Positions 1 through 9,520 are shown, numbered from the stretch's first letter. The stretch: 64,000 bases of DNA from Haemophilus haemolyticus_L (GCF_003490595.1 NZ_QQGY01000004.1:1-64000), one strand, 5' to 3'. The notes: generated from the letters alone by a model not told the origin. Numbers and translations are program-made.

Positions 1-65
1 ATTTTCCGATTCAGAATAGGTTGGAGAACCTGTAATTTAAATTCGATTGTGTAGTGTTTACCCAT
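1..65 (-). CDS. Transposase OrfA, N-terminal fragment (partial at window edge)
   Basis: From ATG at 65 the minus strand reads MGKHYTIEFKLQVLQPILNR and then runs off the window. This resembles the opening of the helix-turn-helix OrfA of IS3-family elements of the IS150 group, where a short basic start leads into an E-F-K-L motif before the first HTH. OrfA normally binds the terminal repeats and is extended by frameshifting into the OrfB DDE integrase. Only 21 codons are visible, so whether the gene is intact cannot be judged. Confidence 0.65.
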   Translation of the reverse strand, partial: MGKHYTIEFKLQVLQPILNRK

Positions 66-123
66 AAAAAAATCTGCACCTCAATTGTTGGTTTGTTGAG
101 TCCAACTTTTGGGGTGCAGATCA
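1..123 (-). mobile_element. End of an IS3-family (IS150-like) insertion sequence, cut by the window edge
   Basis: Read on the minus strand, the segment starts near 123 with TGATCTGCACCCC followed by AAAAGTTGGAC. This has the character of IS3/IS150-group terminal repeats, which run into ACCCCAAAAAGTTGGAC. A transposase reading frame begins 58 bases inside. The leader also holds an inverted repeat (ATCTGCACC at 71-79 against GGTGCAGAT at 113-121) that can form a hairpin ahead of the transposase start. The rest of the element lies left of position 1, so the other terminal repeat and any target duplication cannot be seen. The family assignment rests on the end motif plus the first residues of OrfA. 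Confidence 0.7.
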
Positions 124-221
124 TTTTATTATTCCCTATGAATAAAAGTGCGGTGGATTATAGCATAGTTTTTGACAAGGCTTTGTGATACGCTAGTGCA
201 AATTTTTTAAAGGTAATTTGT

Positions 222-2069
222 ATGTTTCGAGTATTAAAATTATGTTGGAAAGCGCTATGTTTCATTCGTGATCTTGTGATGAATATTGTGTTTTTAGGCT
301 TTGTACTATTGCTAGTGGCGATTATTAGCTTTTCAAGCGGTGGAAAAAAATCCACTGCATTAACGAGCGAAGGCGCATTATTGCTCAATTTAGATGGCTA
401 TCTAGCGGACAACCGAGATGAAACACTTCGTTGGCAAGATGCGTTAAGCGAATTGAATGGCGAGCACGTCCCTCGAAAAATTTCGACGTTTGATGTGGTA
501 TTTGCCATTAAACAAGCGGAAGATGATCCTAAAATTAAAGGATTAGTACTCGATCTTAATTATTTTGAAGGGGCGGATTTACCTGCATTAGATTTTATTG
601 GTGGCGCTATCATCCAGTTTAAAAATGCAGGAAAACCGGTGATTGCTTATGCGGATAATTATTCTCAAGGACAATATTATTTAGCGAGCTTTGCTGATGA
701 AATTTATCTAAATTCAATTGGGAGTGTGGATATTCACGGTTTATCGCAAGAGAATTTATATTTCAAAGAGATGCTCGACAAATTAGCCGTTACACCACAT
801 ATTTTCCGCGTGGGGACGTATAAATCAGCAGTTGAACCATTTTTACGCAACGATATGTCGGCTGAGGCAAAAGCAAATATGCAACGTTGGTTAGGCGAAA
901 TGTGGAATAATTATGTTTTATCCGTCAGTGAAAATCGCAAGATTAAGAAAGAGAACATTTTGCCGAATGCGAAACAATATTTATCGGATCTTAAAGCGTT
1001 AAAAGGTAATAGTACCGCTTATGCCCAACAACGTGGATTAGTAACTGATGTTGTAACTCGTTTAGATTTAGATAAAAAATTTACCGTACTTTTTGGTAAA
1101 GGGAGTGACGGGAAAGCGAATCTCATTGAACTTGATGATTATTTGACTCAACTGCCTGATCGTTTAGAACATTACGATGTACCGAATAAAATTGCAGTCG
1201 TGAATGTTGAGGGAACGATCATAGATGGTGAAAGTGATGAAGAAAATGCAGGTGGCGACACCATTGCACGTATTCTTCGTAAAGCCCACGATGACAATTC
1301 TGTGAAAGCCGTGATTCTACGCGTTAATTCACCTGGCGGTAGTGCTTTTGCTTCAGAAATTATCCGACAAGAGACTGAAAATTTACAGAAAATTGGGAAG
1401 CCTGTGATTGTTTCTATGGGGGCAATGGCGGCATCTGGTGGTTATTGGATTTCATCCACTGCGGATTATATTATTGCCGATGCAAACACCATTACAGGCT
1501 CTATCGGTATTTTCGCGATGTTTCCGACTTTCGAAAATAGTATTAAGAAAATCGGAGTGAATGCAGATGGCGTTTCAACCACTGAATTAGCTAATACATC
1601 AGCGTTTTCTCCATTAGCAAAACCAGTGCAAGATATTTATCAAACAGAAATTGAGCATGGTTATGATAGATTTTTAGAAATTGTCAGCAAAGGTCGCCAG
1701 CTTTCTAAAACACAAGTAGATAAACTGGCTCAAGGTCAGGTTTGGTTGGGCAGTGATGCATTCCAAAATGGTTTAGTGGATGAGATTGGTTCTTTTAATG
1801 AAGCGGTCAATAAAGCAGAGCAATTAGTGAATCAACGTCAAGATACTGCTTTACAAGATTTTAGCGTAGAATGGTTTACAGATGATAACGTTAGTTTAAT
1901 TAGCACTTTATTGCGCGATACTAAAAAAGGTACACAAGAGCAGTTAGTTAAATGGCTTGGTTTGCCTGCTCCAATTCAAAAATTACAAAAAGAATTGAAT
2001 GTATTAACTAAATTTAATGATCCTAATGGTCAATATTTGTATTGTTTGAATTGTGGAAAAGTGAAGTAA
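222..2069 (+). CDS. sppA: Signal peptide peptidase SppA (protease IV), 615 aa
   Basis: Membrane-bound serine protease that degrades signal peptides after their release. One N-terminal membrane segment is visible at about residues 19-37. Two tandem S49 peptidase domains follow, the long form typical of gamma-proteobacteria. The Ser-Lys dyad appears intact: Lys201 in GTYKSAVEPF and Ser405 in GAMAASGGYWIS, matching K209 and S409 of the E. coli enzyme. The length is normal. The ATG at 222 follows AAAGGT at 210-215. A Haemophilus uptake sequence lies upstream at 146-154, and the IS end lies 99 bp upstream, so the element may affect its promoter. A hairpin with a T-run follows at 2088-2125. Confidence 0.95.
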   Translation: MFRVLKLCWKALCFIRDLVMNIVFLGFVLLLVAIISFSSGGKKSTALTSEGALLLNLDGYLADNRDETLRWQDALSELNGEHVPRKISTFDVVFAIKQAEDDPKIKGLVLDLNYFEGADLPALDFIGGAIIQFKNAGKPVIAYADNYSQGQYYLASFADEIYLNSIGSVDIHGLSQENLYFKEMLDKLAVTPHIFRVGTYKSAVEPFLRNDMSAEAKANMQRWLGEMWNNYVLSVSENRKIKKENILPNAKQYLSDLKALKGNSTAYAQQRGLVTDVVTRLDLDKKFTVLFGKGSDGKANLIELDDYLTQLPDRLEHYDVPNKIAVVNVEGTIIDGESDEENAGGDTIARILRKAHDDNSVKAVILRVNSPGGSAFASEIIRQETENLQKIGKPVIVSMGAMAASGGYWISSTADYIIADANTITGSIGIFAMFPTFENSIKKIGVNADGVSTTELANTSAFSPLAKPVQDIYQTEIEHGYDRFLEIVSKGRQLSKTQVDKLAQGQVWLGSDAFQNGLVDEIGSFNEAVNKAEQLVNQRQDTALQDFSVEWFTDDNVSLISTLLRDTKKGTQEQLVKWLGLPAPIQKLQKELNVLTKFNDPNGQYLYCLNCGKVK

Positions 2070-2087
2070 AATTTACGTTTATTATGT

Positions 2088-2125
2088 TAACAGCACAAGT
2101 TTAATACCAGTGCTGTTATTTTTTT
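2088..2125 (+). terminator. Rho-independent terminator of sppA
   Basis: AACAGCAC (2089-2096) pairs with GTGCTGTT (2110-2117), and a run of T follows to 2125. It lies 20 bp after the sppA stop and just beyond the 3' end of the convergent mnmC. Confidence 0.75.
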
Positions 2126-2134
2126 GAAGTAAAA

Positions 2135-4147
2135 TTATTCCACGACGCTTCCTTTCAACCACTTTCTCACCCAGGCTCGGTTAGCTGAAAGATTATGTAA
2201 TATAGCTTCGCTTATAGGTAATGGTTCGCCATAAATGATTGAAGCTAAGGTTTCACCTAAGAGTGGGGCGGAGGTAAGCCCACGAGAACCTAAGGCTGCG
2301 ATTAAGAAAATATTCTGAAAATTGACCGCACTTTGAATAGGTTGTTTACGGCGGCGGAGGTTAAATAGATTGTAATAGTCGGCTTGTTGCTGTTCAAAAT
2401 GGGGTACGTTTCCAATCATTGGGGCAAGATCTCTTACGGAGCAGCGGATGCCTACACGCGCTAGATTACCTGATGTATCCACATCTTGAGTCCAAGGTTG
2501 GGCGATATTTTGTTGGAGTTTTTGTTGATTTTCTTGTTGTTCTTGTTCGCTAAAATGGCGATCAACGTTATCACGAACATGGCTTGCACCGATGCAATGT
2601 GAGGTTTTTAATTGATCGGCTGGGGTGAGATAGCCATCATAACAAAGCACAGATTTCAGTTTGAGTAAGTTTTCTGATGTTGGAATTTGGCTGACTTGCC
2701 CGCGGATAGGGTAGAGCGGTAGCTTTTCTGTTTGAACAAAATCAGTAATTTTATATCCGTTCGCAAGAATGACGACTTCATGGCGGTATTTTTGACTTTG
2801 CGTATTTTCTAGTTCCCAACCTTTTTCTTGTTGAGAAAGTGCGGTAATTTTTTGTGAGGTTTTAATGACGACACCCTGCTTTTTAAGAAATGAAAAGGTA
2901 TTTTGAACAAATTGTCTTGGTGCAAGCCAAGCCCCTTGTGCAACCCAACCGCCTTCGCAATTAAGCGGTAATCCCACTTTTTCACTAAGTTGTTCAGCAT
3001 TCAGCATTTGGAAGATTTCGTTCGGCAAACCAATCTGAGAAATCTTTGTTAATTTAACCGCACTTTTTTCGTTGTAAGCACATAGTGCCACGCCACAAAA
3101 TTCGTGCTCAAACGCTATGTTTTGTTCGATTGCCCAATCAAGTAATTGGCGACCGTAACTGAAAGCGTGCAGGTAAAAATCAACGGTGAGCGCATTATCA
3201 TCGCTAAGTTGCGGATAAAATGCCCCTTGTTTATTGCCTGAGGCATTGAGTGCGAGCGCTTCATCTTCACAATAAATGGTAACTTTTGCCCCACGTTTTA
3301 CTAAGGAAATAGCTGCACAAAGAGAAGCAATACCACCGCCGATAATAGCGACATCTTGTTTTTCCATTTTCGAAGGCTGAGCAAGATACCAAGGTGTGGA
3401 AAGTGCGGTAGATTTTGATTGTATTTTTAGCCCACTTAAACATTCTCGTTTTTTGCCGAAGCCTTTACGTTTTGTTACGTTAAAGCCTGCGGATTCAAGT
3501 CCTTTTCTGACCGAACTTGCTGCGGTGAAGGTGGCAAAAGAACCATTGGGTTTAGTGAAACGAAACATCAGATTATAGAGATCATCATTCCACATTTCGG
3601 GATTTTTGCTTGGAGCAAAGCCATCTAAAAACCAAGCATCAATACGTTCATTCATATAATCGCCAAGTTGTGGCAAGTTTTCTGATACATCACCCAGCCA
3701 TAAATCTAACGTGGTCTCTTCAAAATGAATACGATGACAACCTAGAATCAATGAAGGCCAATAACGTTGCAAATGAGCACTTAAATTTTCAAACTGCGGA
3801 TAGGCAAGATGCGCTTGCGAAAGTGCGGTGATTTTTAGCGGATATTTTTCAAAGGAAATAAAATTTAGGCGTTTTAAAGGATGATTCTCGTGTTGCTGGC
3901 GAAATTCACGGAACAATTGAGTTACTGCAAAGAAATTTAATCCTATACCAAATCCTGTTTCAGCGATGACAAAATTAGCCTCGTTGTGGCTTATCCAACG
4001 TTCCAAAAGTTGATTACCTTGTAGAAAAACATAATCTGTTTCTGCCAATCCATTTTCGTTAGAAAAATAGACATCATCGAATTGATCGGAGACGGGAATA
4101 TGGTTTTGATTGAAGTGAATCTCAGCATGTTGCACGCTAAAGGTCAT
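2135..4147 (-). CDS. mnmC: Bifunctional tRNA mnm5s2U biosynthesis protein MnmC, 670 aa
   Basis: Completes the 5-methylaminomethyl-2-thiouridine modification at the wobble base U34 of certain tRNAs. The C-terminal FAD-dependent oxidoreductase removes the carboxymethyl group from cmnm5U, and the N-terminal methyltransferase then methylates nm5U. The N-terminal half (about residues 1-240) shows the glycine-rich segment AETGFGIGLNF and the motif DAWFLDGFAPSKNPEMW. A Rossmann FAD site, DVAIIGGGIASLCAAISL, opens the second domain near residue 265. Length and domain order match the fused enzyme of enterobacteria. It converges with sppA and diverges from fabB. Confidence 0.95.
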   Translation of the reverse strand: MTFSVQHAEIHFNQNHIPVSDQFDDVYFSNENGLAETDYVFLQGNQLLERWISHNEANFVIAETGFGIGLNFFAVTQLFREFRQQHENHPLKRLNFISFEKYPLKITALSQAHLAYPQFENLSAHLQRYWPSLILGCHRIHFEETTLDLWLGDVSENLPQLGDYMNERIDAWFLDGFAPSKNPEMWNDDLYNLMFRFTKPNGSFATFTAASSVRKGLESAGFNVTKRKGFGKKRECLSGLKIQSKSTALSTPWYLAQPSKMEKQDVAIIGGGIASLCAAISLVKRGAKVTIYCEDEALALNASGNKQGAFYPQLSDDNALTVDFYLHAFSYGRQLLDWAIEQNIAFEHEFCGVALCAYNEKSAVKLTKISQIGLPNEIFQMLNAEQLSEKVGLPLNCEGGWVAQGAWLAPRQFVQNTFSFLKKQGVVIKTSQKITALSQQEKGWELENTQSQKYRHEVVILANGYKITDFVQTEKLPLYPIRGQVSQIPTSENLLKLKSVLCYDGYLTPADQLKTSHCIGASHVRDNVDRHFSEQEQQENQQKLQQNIAQPWTQDVDTSGNLARVGIRCSVRDLAPMIGNVPHFEQQQADYYNLFNLRRRKQPIQSAVNFQNIFLIAALGSRGLTSAPLLGETLASIIYGEPLPISEAILHNLSANRAWVRKWLKGSVVE

Positions 4148-4295
4148 TTTTTATTCCTTCCTTGCCTAATGAAATTTGCGTATAATAACGCGATTTTCTA
4201 AACTGGTCGAACAAATGAATTATTGCTTGAAATATTTTTATTTCGTAGTAATTTTGAGCCGTTATTTTTACATATAAAACAATAAGGAAGAAGCA

Positions 4296-5516
4296 ATGAG
4301 AAGAGCTGTAATTACAGGCTTTGGGATTATTTCAAGTATCGGTAACAACAAAGAAGAAGTATTGGCTTCATTAAAAGCAGGTAAATCAGGTATTGAAGTT
4401 GTGCCTGAGTTTGTTGAAATGAATATGCGTAGCCATGTTGCCGGAACAATCAAATTAAACCCAAGCGAGCACATTGATCGTAAAGTGTTCCGTTTTATGG
4501 GTGATGCAGCGGCTTATGCTTATCTTTCTATGCGTGAAGCGATTGAAGATGCAGGCTTAACAGAAGATCAGGTTTCTAATGATCGTACTGGTTTAGTGAT
4601 TGGTGCTGGTACGGGTTCTGCACATAATCAATTAGTGGCGTGTGATGCGGTACGTGGCCCTCGCGGTGTAAAAGCAATTGGCCCTTATGCAGTAACGAAA
4701 ACTATGGCATCAAGTGTTTCTGCTTGTTTAGCCACCCCTTATAAAATCCGTGGTGTGAACTATTCGATCAGTTCTGCTTGTGCAACCTCTGCACATTGTA
4801 TCGGTCACGCAGTTGAATTAATCCAATTAGGTAAACAAGATGTCGTTTTTGCTGGTGGTGCAGAAGAATTATCTTGGGAATGTGCTACTGAGTTTGATGC
4901 AATGGGTGCAGTTTCAACTAAATATAATGAAACTCCAGAAAAAGCATCTCGTGCTTATGATGCAAACCGTGACGGTTTCGTTATTGCAGGTGGTGGTGCT
5001 GTTGTGGTTGTGGAAGAATTAGAGCACGCACTTGCCCGTGGTGCAAAAATCTACGCTGAAATTGTAGGTTATGGCGCAACTTCTGATGGTTACGATATGG
5101 TTGCGCCAAGTGGTGAAGGTGCAGAGCGTTGTATGAAACAAGCAATGGAAACGGTGGATACCCCAATTGATTACATCAACGTACATGGCACATCAACACC
5201 AGTAGGTGACGTAAAAGAATTAGGTGCAATCAAAAATGTATTTGGTGACAAAATCCCAGCGATTTCTTCAACTAAATCCATGACAGGTCACTCTTTAGGG
5301 GCTGCGGGTGCACACGAAGCAATTTACACGTTATTAATGCTGGATAATGATTTTATTGCGCCAAGTATTAATATCGAAACCTTAGATGAAGCCGCTGAAG
5401 GTTGCAATATCGTTACTGAGACGAAAGAAAATGCAGGATTACAAACTGTCATGTCAAATAGCTTTGGTTTTGGTGGTACAAATGCAACATTAATTTTTAA
5501 ACGTTATAACGGTTAA
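4296..5516 (+). CDS. fabB: 3-oxoacyl-[acyl-carrier-protein] synthase I, 406 aa
   Basis: Condenses malonyl-ACP with acyl-ACP in type II fatty acid synthesis, and is needed to elongate the unsaturated intermediates that FabA generates. The thiolase-fold active site is complete: nucleophile Cys162 in SISSACATSAHC, first His in NVHGTSTPVGD, and second His in KSMTGHSLGAAG. The length is the usual one. A strong AAGGAAGAAG site precedes the ATG at 4296. The partner fabA lies about 53 kb away in this window. A long symmetric terminator follows directly. Confidence 0.97.
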   Translation: MRRAVITGFGIISSIGNNKEEVLASLKAGKSGIEVVPEFVEMNMRSHVAGTIKLNPSEHIDRKVFRFMGDAAAYAYLSMREAIEDAGLTEDQVSNDRTGLVIGAGTGSAHNQLVACDAVRGPRGVKAIGPYAVTKTMASSVSACLATPYKIRGVNYSISSACATSAHCIGHAVELIQLGKQDVVFAGGAEELSWECATEFDAMGAVSTKYNETPEKASRAYDANRDGFVIAGGGAVVVVEELEHALARGAKIYAEIVGYGATSDGYDMVAPSGEGAERCMKQAMETVDTPIDYINVHGTSTPVGDVKELGAIKNVFGDKIPAISSTKSMTGHSLGAAGAHEAIYTLLMLDNDFIAPSINIETLDEAAEGCNIVTETKENAGLQTVMSNSFGFGGTNATLIFKRYNG

Positions 5517-5528
5517 AACTCTTTTATG

Positions 5529-5562
5529 AAAAAAGCCACTTTCAATTGAAAGTGGCTTTTTT
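5529..5562. terminator. Symmetric bidirectional terminator between fabB and grxA
   Basis: A perfect palindrome (GCCACTTTCAA then TTGAAAGTGGC) at 5535-5556 is flanked by six A on the left and six T on the right. It can end transcription from fabB (+) and from grxA (-). Confidence 0.9.
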
Positions 5563-5582
5563 GTATAAATTAAAAAGAAAAA

Positions 5583-5846
5583 TTAAGCAACGATACCAAA
5601 TTGTTCTTTCATTAATGCTTCAAAGTCAGTGCAACCACCGATTGGTTTTTCATCAATAAAGATTTGTGGTACGGTTTCTACTGGTTTACCAACTGATTTT
5701 GATAAATCTTCTTTGGTAATGCCTTCTGCGTGAATATCTACATAACGATAGTCAAAATCAGCAACTTCGCCTTTTAATTTTTCAGCAAGGTTTTTTGCAC
5801 GCACACAGTAAGGGCAGCCAGGACGACCAAAAATAACAACGAACAT
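5583..5846 (-). CDS. grxA: Glutaredoxin 1, 87 aa
   Basis: Small cytoplasmic dithiol oxidoreductase that uses glutathione to reduce proteins such as ribonucleotide reductase. The active-site CPYC lies at residues 11-14 (GRPGCPYCVRAK). The cis-Pro motif TVPQIF and the glutathione-binding GGCTDFE are both present. Size matches the class I enterobacterial GrxA. It is transcribed divergently from rimK, with a 116-bp gap to the chosen rimK start. The pairing grxA-rimK is conserved in related genomes. Confidence 0.95.
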   Translation of the reverse strand: MFVVIFGRPGCPYCVRAKNLAEKLKGEVADFDYRYVDIHAEGITKEDLSKSVGKPVETVPQIFIDEKPIGGCTDFEALMKEQFGIVA

Positions 5847-5962
5847 AAGATTTCCTTTTTTGAGTTAAAAATTCTAGGCAATTCTACCTGATTTTTATCG
5901 TCTACATAAAGTGTTTTTATTTGTGTAATATACGGAACATCCTAGACAATGAGTTAAATATT

Positions 5963-6877
5963 ATGAAATTACTAATGCTTTGCCGCGAACCTCGTCTTTA
6001 TAGTTGCCAACGCTTAAAGGAAGCCGCTAAACACCAAGGGCATGAGATGGATATTTTAGATCCGAATCGCTGTCTCTTAAAACTCTCACAAAATCCACCG
6101 CACTTTCAGATTTTTTATCAAGAAAATTCAGAATCGGATCCTTATTTATTGCCTGATTATGATACTGTTTTGCCTCGATTTGGCACAACAAGTACACAAA
6201 TGGGATGCTCAGTCTTACACCATTTTGAAGGCAAAGGGACTTTTTGTTTAAATTCATCTCAGGCATTTTTAAATGCGCGTGATAAGTGGAAAAGTTTGCA
6301 ACTTTTGCTGAAGGCTGGTGTTCCTGTTCCCAATTCACTTTTAAGTGGCGGTGAAGTGCAAGCTCAGGCGACGATACCTCATATCAGTTCGCCGACAATT
6401 TTAAAAACGCTAAATGGTTCACAAGGAATTGGGGTAATTTTAGCTGAAAAGCCACAAAGTGCGGTAAGCATTATGGAAGCTTTTAAACAAACCAATATAT
6501 CTATGTTGCAGCAAGATTTTATCGAAGAAGCGGGCAATGCGGATATTCGTTGTTTTGTGATTGGTGATCAAGTTATAGCAACGATGCAGAGAATTGGGCA
6601 AGATGGTGAGTTTCGGGCGAATTGTCATCGTGGCGGAAAAACCGAAAAAATTACCCTAAGCGATGAAGAAAAGCAGATAGCCATTCAAGCAACAAAAGCT
6701 ATCGGTTTAGATGTAGCTGGCGTGGATTTAATTCGTTCGAAAAATGGATTATTGGTTTTAGAAGTGAATGCAAGCCCAGGCTTGGAAATGATTGAAAAAA
6801 CAAGCGGGGTTGATATTGCGTTACAGATGATAAATTATGTTGAAAAGCAGGTTAATCTTAGTTTTAGAAATAAATAA
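5963..6877 (+). CDS. rimK: Ribosomal protein S6 modification ligase RimK, 304 aa
   Basis: ATP-grasp ligase that adds glutamate residues to the C-terminus of ribosomal protein S6. ATP-grasp features are visible: TILKTLNGSQGIGVIL, then LQQDFIEEAGNADIRCFVIG, and near the C-terminus DLIRSKNGLLVLEVNASPGLEMIE, which carries the metal-binding E and N. The frame is open from 5921, but the ATG at 5963 gives the family N-terminus MKLLMLCREP, so I chose it. Length is normal. It lies divergent to grxA. Confidence 0.93.
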   Translation: MKLLMLCREPRLYSCQRLKEAAKHQGHEMDILDPNRCLLKLSQNPPHFQIFYQENSESDPYLLPDYDTVLPRFGTTSTQMGCSVLHHFEGKGTFCLNSSQAFLNARDKWKSLQLLLKAGVPVPNSLLSGGEVQAQATIPHISSPTILKTLNGSQGIGVILAEKPQSAVSIMEAFKQTNISMLQQDFIEEAGNADIRCFVIGDQVIATMQRIGQDGEFRANCHRGGKTEKITLSDEEKQIAIQATKAIGLDVAGVDLIRSKNGLLVLEVNASPGLEMIEKTSGVDIALQMINYVEKQVNLSFRNK

Positions 6878-6931
6878 AATTTGATATTAGTACTACTTTA
6901 TTATTTGCACTGATTTGACTAACTTTTCTTA

Positions 6932-6963
6932 ATGACCGCCCCATTCAAAGTGCGGTTATTTTT
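6932..6963 (+). terminator. Decayed inverted-uptake-sequence hairpin after rimK
   Basis: ACCGC (6935-6939) faces GCGGT (6952-6956) within AAAGTGCGGT, followed by TTATTTTTATT. It resembles the inverted uptake-sequence terminators elsewhere in the window, but the left arm has degenerated. It lies between the convergent rimK and the aminotransferase. Confidence 0.5.
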
Positions 6964-6964
6964 A

Positions 6965-8113
6965 TTATAATTTTTGTATGAAATCATTAAGTGATTCTAA
7001 AAGATAGTTAATTTTTTCTTCTGTTGTTACATAAGATATTCTAATGAATCCTTCTCCTGCTTCACCATAATTTGTTCCAGGAACTACTGCAATTTGTTTT
7101 TCTTCCATTAGTTTATAGACAAATTCTTCTGATGTTAATCCCGTTTTTTTAATATTTACAAAAGCGTAAAATGCCGCTTCAGGAAGTATACAATCCAAAT
7201 TTTTTATTTTTTTAATTCCTTGATAAAGTTGATTTCTTCTTTGTAAATAAGTTTGTTTTATTAAGCTGCTATATTGAGGTTCTTTAAGTGCTGTAATGGC
7301 ACCTTTTTGAATAAAATTGGGAATCCCGCCATAAATTTGATCGTCTAATTCACTCATTATTTGAAGAGCATATGTATTTGGTGAACTAATAAATCCAATT
7401 CGATAACCAGTCATGCTATAAGACTTTGAAAATCCATTAATGACAAATGTATTATCAAAATTTTCTTGTTCTGGCGTTATAAAACTATGATGGTTTTTTT
7501 CAAATACTAATTCACTGTAAATTTCATCTGAGATAATGAACAGATTATATTTTTTAGCTAGTTTACCTATTTTAATAATATCTTCTTTATTAAATACTTT
7601 TCCTATTGGATTGCTAGGAGAATTTAGTAATAATGCTTTTGATTTTGGTGTGATTGATTTCTCAATGTTGTCGATATTGACTGAAAAGTCGTTATTTAAG
7701 TTAGCTAAAATTGGCTTTGCGTTAATGTTTTTAATTTGACCAATATAATTTGAGTAATGTGGTGTTAGTAAAATTACTTCATCATTGGGTGAAATTAGTG
7801 TGAGTAAAGTTAAATAAAGAGCCCCTGTTGAACCATAAGTAATCATGACATTTTTATTTGTGAATTGAGTATAATATTGTTCATTATAATTTTTACTAAT
7901 GAGATTTCTTAACTCTATATTTCCTTGATTTTCTGAGTAAAATGTATCATCGTTTAATATGGCTTGAATAACTGAATTTTTGACATTAGTTGGAGAAGGG
8001 AGGCTAGGTTCTCCCATTGTATAATATTCTACATGGTCAAATTTTCTGGCTATTTGATTTATTTTTGGTATGGCTGAAAATTTTATATTTTCAGCTAATT
8101 TAGATAATTTCAT
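6965..8113 (-). CDS. PLP-dependent class I/II aminotransferase, 382 aa
   Basis: Fold-type I aminotransferase of the aspartate/aromatic group. Visible family motifs are TMGEPSLPSP near the N-terminus, LLNSPSNPIG around the PLP-ring site, SDEIYSE, and FSKSYSMTGYRIGF, where the Lys forms the Schiff base. The C-terminal substrate-carboxylate Arg lies in GEGFIRISYV. It is the last gene of a four-gene operon after a polar amino-acid ABC transporter, with only 5 bp between its start and the ATPase stop. It therefore probably acts on the imported amino acid. The substrate cannot be read from sequence. The gene is very AT-rich compared with its neighbours. Confidence 0.85.
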   Translation of the reverse strand: MKLSKLAENIKFSAIPKINQIARKFDHVEYYTMGEPSLPSPTNVKNSVIQAILNDDTFYSENQGNIELRNLISKNYNEQYYTQFTNKNVMITYGSTGALYLTLLTLISPNDEVILLTPHYSNYIGQIKNINAKPILANLNNDFSVNIDNIEKSITPKSKALLLNSPSNPIGKVFNKEDIIKIGKLAKKYNLFIISDEIYSELVFEKNHHSFITPEQENFDNTFVINGFSKSYSMTGYRIGFISSPNTYALQIMSELDDQIYGGIPNFIQKGAITALKEPQYSSLIKQTYLQRRNQLYQGIKKIKNLDCILPEAAFYAFVNIKKTGLTSEEFVYKLMEEKQIAVVPGTNYGEAGEGFIRISYVTTEEKINYLLESLNDFIQKL

Positions 8114-8118
8114 TTTCT

Positions 8119-8847
8119 TTATTCATAATAATTGTGTAAAAATATTTTTGTTTTTTCTTCTTTAGGGGAGCGGATTAACATCTTACCTTGTTCAATAATT
8201 TCTCCATCAGACATAAAGATAATGTTGTCAGCAATTTGATTAGCAAATTTAATATCATGAGTGACAATAACCATTGTAAAATTAAGTTCTGTTAATTTTT
8301 TAATTATAGTTAGAATTTCCTTAACCCATTTAGGATCTAGTGCTGATGTTGGTTCATCAAAGAGTAAAACTTTTGGCGAGACTGCTATAGATCTTGCTAT
8401 TGCAACTCGTTGTTTTTGCCCTCCTGATAATGTAGTTGGATACTGCATTAAAAAATCAAGCATACCTACTTTTTCTAAGCATGATTTAGCGATATCTTCA
8501 GCCTCTTTTTTATTTTTATTTTTTGCTGCTATCAAAGGAAAAGTAATATTTTCTATAACATTTTTATTTAAAAATAAATTAAATTCTTGAAAAATCATAG
8601 CTGATTTTTCTCTTAGTGATAGTATTTGAGTTTTGTTATAGTTTCTAGCGTTGATAACGAAATTATCTATTTCAATTACTCCTTCATCGGGTATTTCTAA
8701 AAAATTTAAACAACGCAACAGAGTTGATTTTCCAGAACCAGATTCTCCTATAATACAAACAACTTCACCTTGTTTTATTTCAAATGAGATATCTTTTAAA
8801 ATTATTTTATTGTTAAATGATTTTTTAAGGTTATTAACTTTAATCAT
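8119..8847 (-). CDS. Polar amino-acid ABC transporter ATP-binding protein, 242 aa
   Basis: Energises the adjacent permease. It has all ABC ATPase motifs: Walker A GESGSGKST, Q-loop IFQEFNLF, signature LSGGQKQR, Walker B VLLFDEPTSALDP and the switch His in IVTHD. It is closest in appearance to the GlnQ/HisP/ArtP/TcyN group. It overlaps nothing and sits 7 bp after the permease and 5 bp before the aminotransferase, so the four genes are almost certainly one transcript running from 10324 to 6965. Confidence 0.92.
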   Translation of the reverse strand: MIKVNNLKKSFNNKIILKDISFEIKQGEVVCIIGESGSGKSTLLRCLNFLEIPDEGVIEIDNFVINARNYNKTQILSLREKSAMIFQEFNLFLNKNVIENITFPLIAAKNKNKKEAEDIAKSCLEKVGMLDFLMQYPTTLSGGQKQRVAIARSIAVSPKVLLFDEPTSALDPKWVKEILTIIKKLTELNFTMVIVTHDIKFANQIADNIIFMSDGEIIEQGKMLIRSPKEEKTKIFLHNYYE

Positions 8848-8854
8848 AGCAATA

Positions 8855-9520
8855 TTATTTTTGATATTTTTTACCTAAATAACGTTCTAATCTAATTGAT
8901 ATTCGTTCAAGTAATATAATTAGCCCCCAATAAACTAGCATTAAAAGCATGAAAGTTTCAAAATAATTGAAGGTAACTGCTGCTCTTAATTTTGCTACAG
9001 CTGTAATTTCAACCACTCCAATGGTAAATGCAATACTGCTTCCTTTGAGAACATCAACTAAATTATTAAAAAGTGAGGGGAGCGCAACTCTAATTGCTTG
9101 AGGTAAAACAATTGATTGCATAATTTTTAAATGTGGAACTCCATGCGCTAATGCCGCTTCAATTTGGCCTTGAGGAACAGATAATATAGAACCACGAATT
9201 ACTTCTTTCATATATGCTGCGGCATTAAAGCTTAAGGCAATAATGCATATAAAATAGGGAGAAGCTGTTTTTAATATAGGAAAAAGTGTAGGTAGTCCAA
9301 AATAAAGCAAAAATAATTGAGGAATTTGAGGTGTATTTCTGAAAAAAGAAACAAATACAGTAGCAATTTGGCTAAGAATAGGTGTTTTAAAATGATCTAT
9401 TAAAACCAATATTACTGCCAGTAATAATCCTAAAATAAATGAAAAAAAAGTAATGCTAAGCGTTGTTGGTAACGCTTCTAGCATTGGTATAATTACCTTA
9501 AGATAATAGTCAGCATTCAT
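8855..9520 (-). CDS. Polar amino-acid ABC transporter permease, 221 aa
   Basis: Integral membrane subunit of the His/Glu/Gln/Arg/opine permease family. Hydrophobic segments are visible at about residues 15-40, 50-75, 85-105 and 185-205. The EAA loop that contacts the ATPase reads EAALAHGVPHLKIMQSIVLP. Only one permease is encoded, so the channel is presumably a homodimer, as in many cystine and glutamine systems. The start lies 18 bp after the substrate-binding protein gene. Confidence 0.92.
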   Translation of the reverse strand: MNADYYLKVIIPMLEALPTTLSITFFSFILGLLLAVILVLIDHFKTPILSQIATVFVSFFRNTPQIPQLFLLYFGLPTLFPILKTASPYFICIIALSFNAAAYMKEVIRGSILSVPQGQIEAALAHGVPHLKIMQSIVLPQAIRVALPSLFNNLVDVLKGSSIAFTIGVVEITAVAKLRAAVTFNYFETFMLLMLVYWGLIILLERISIRLERYLGKKYQK

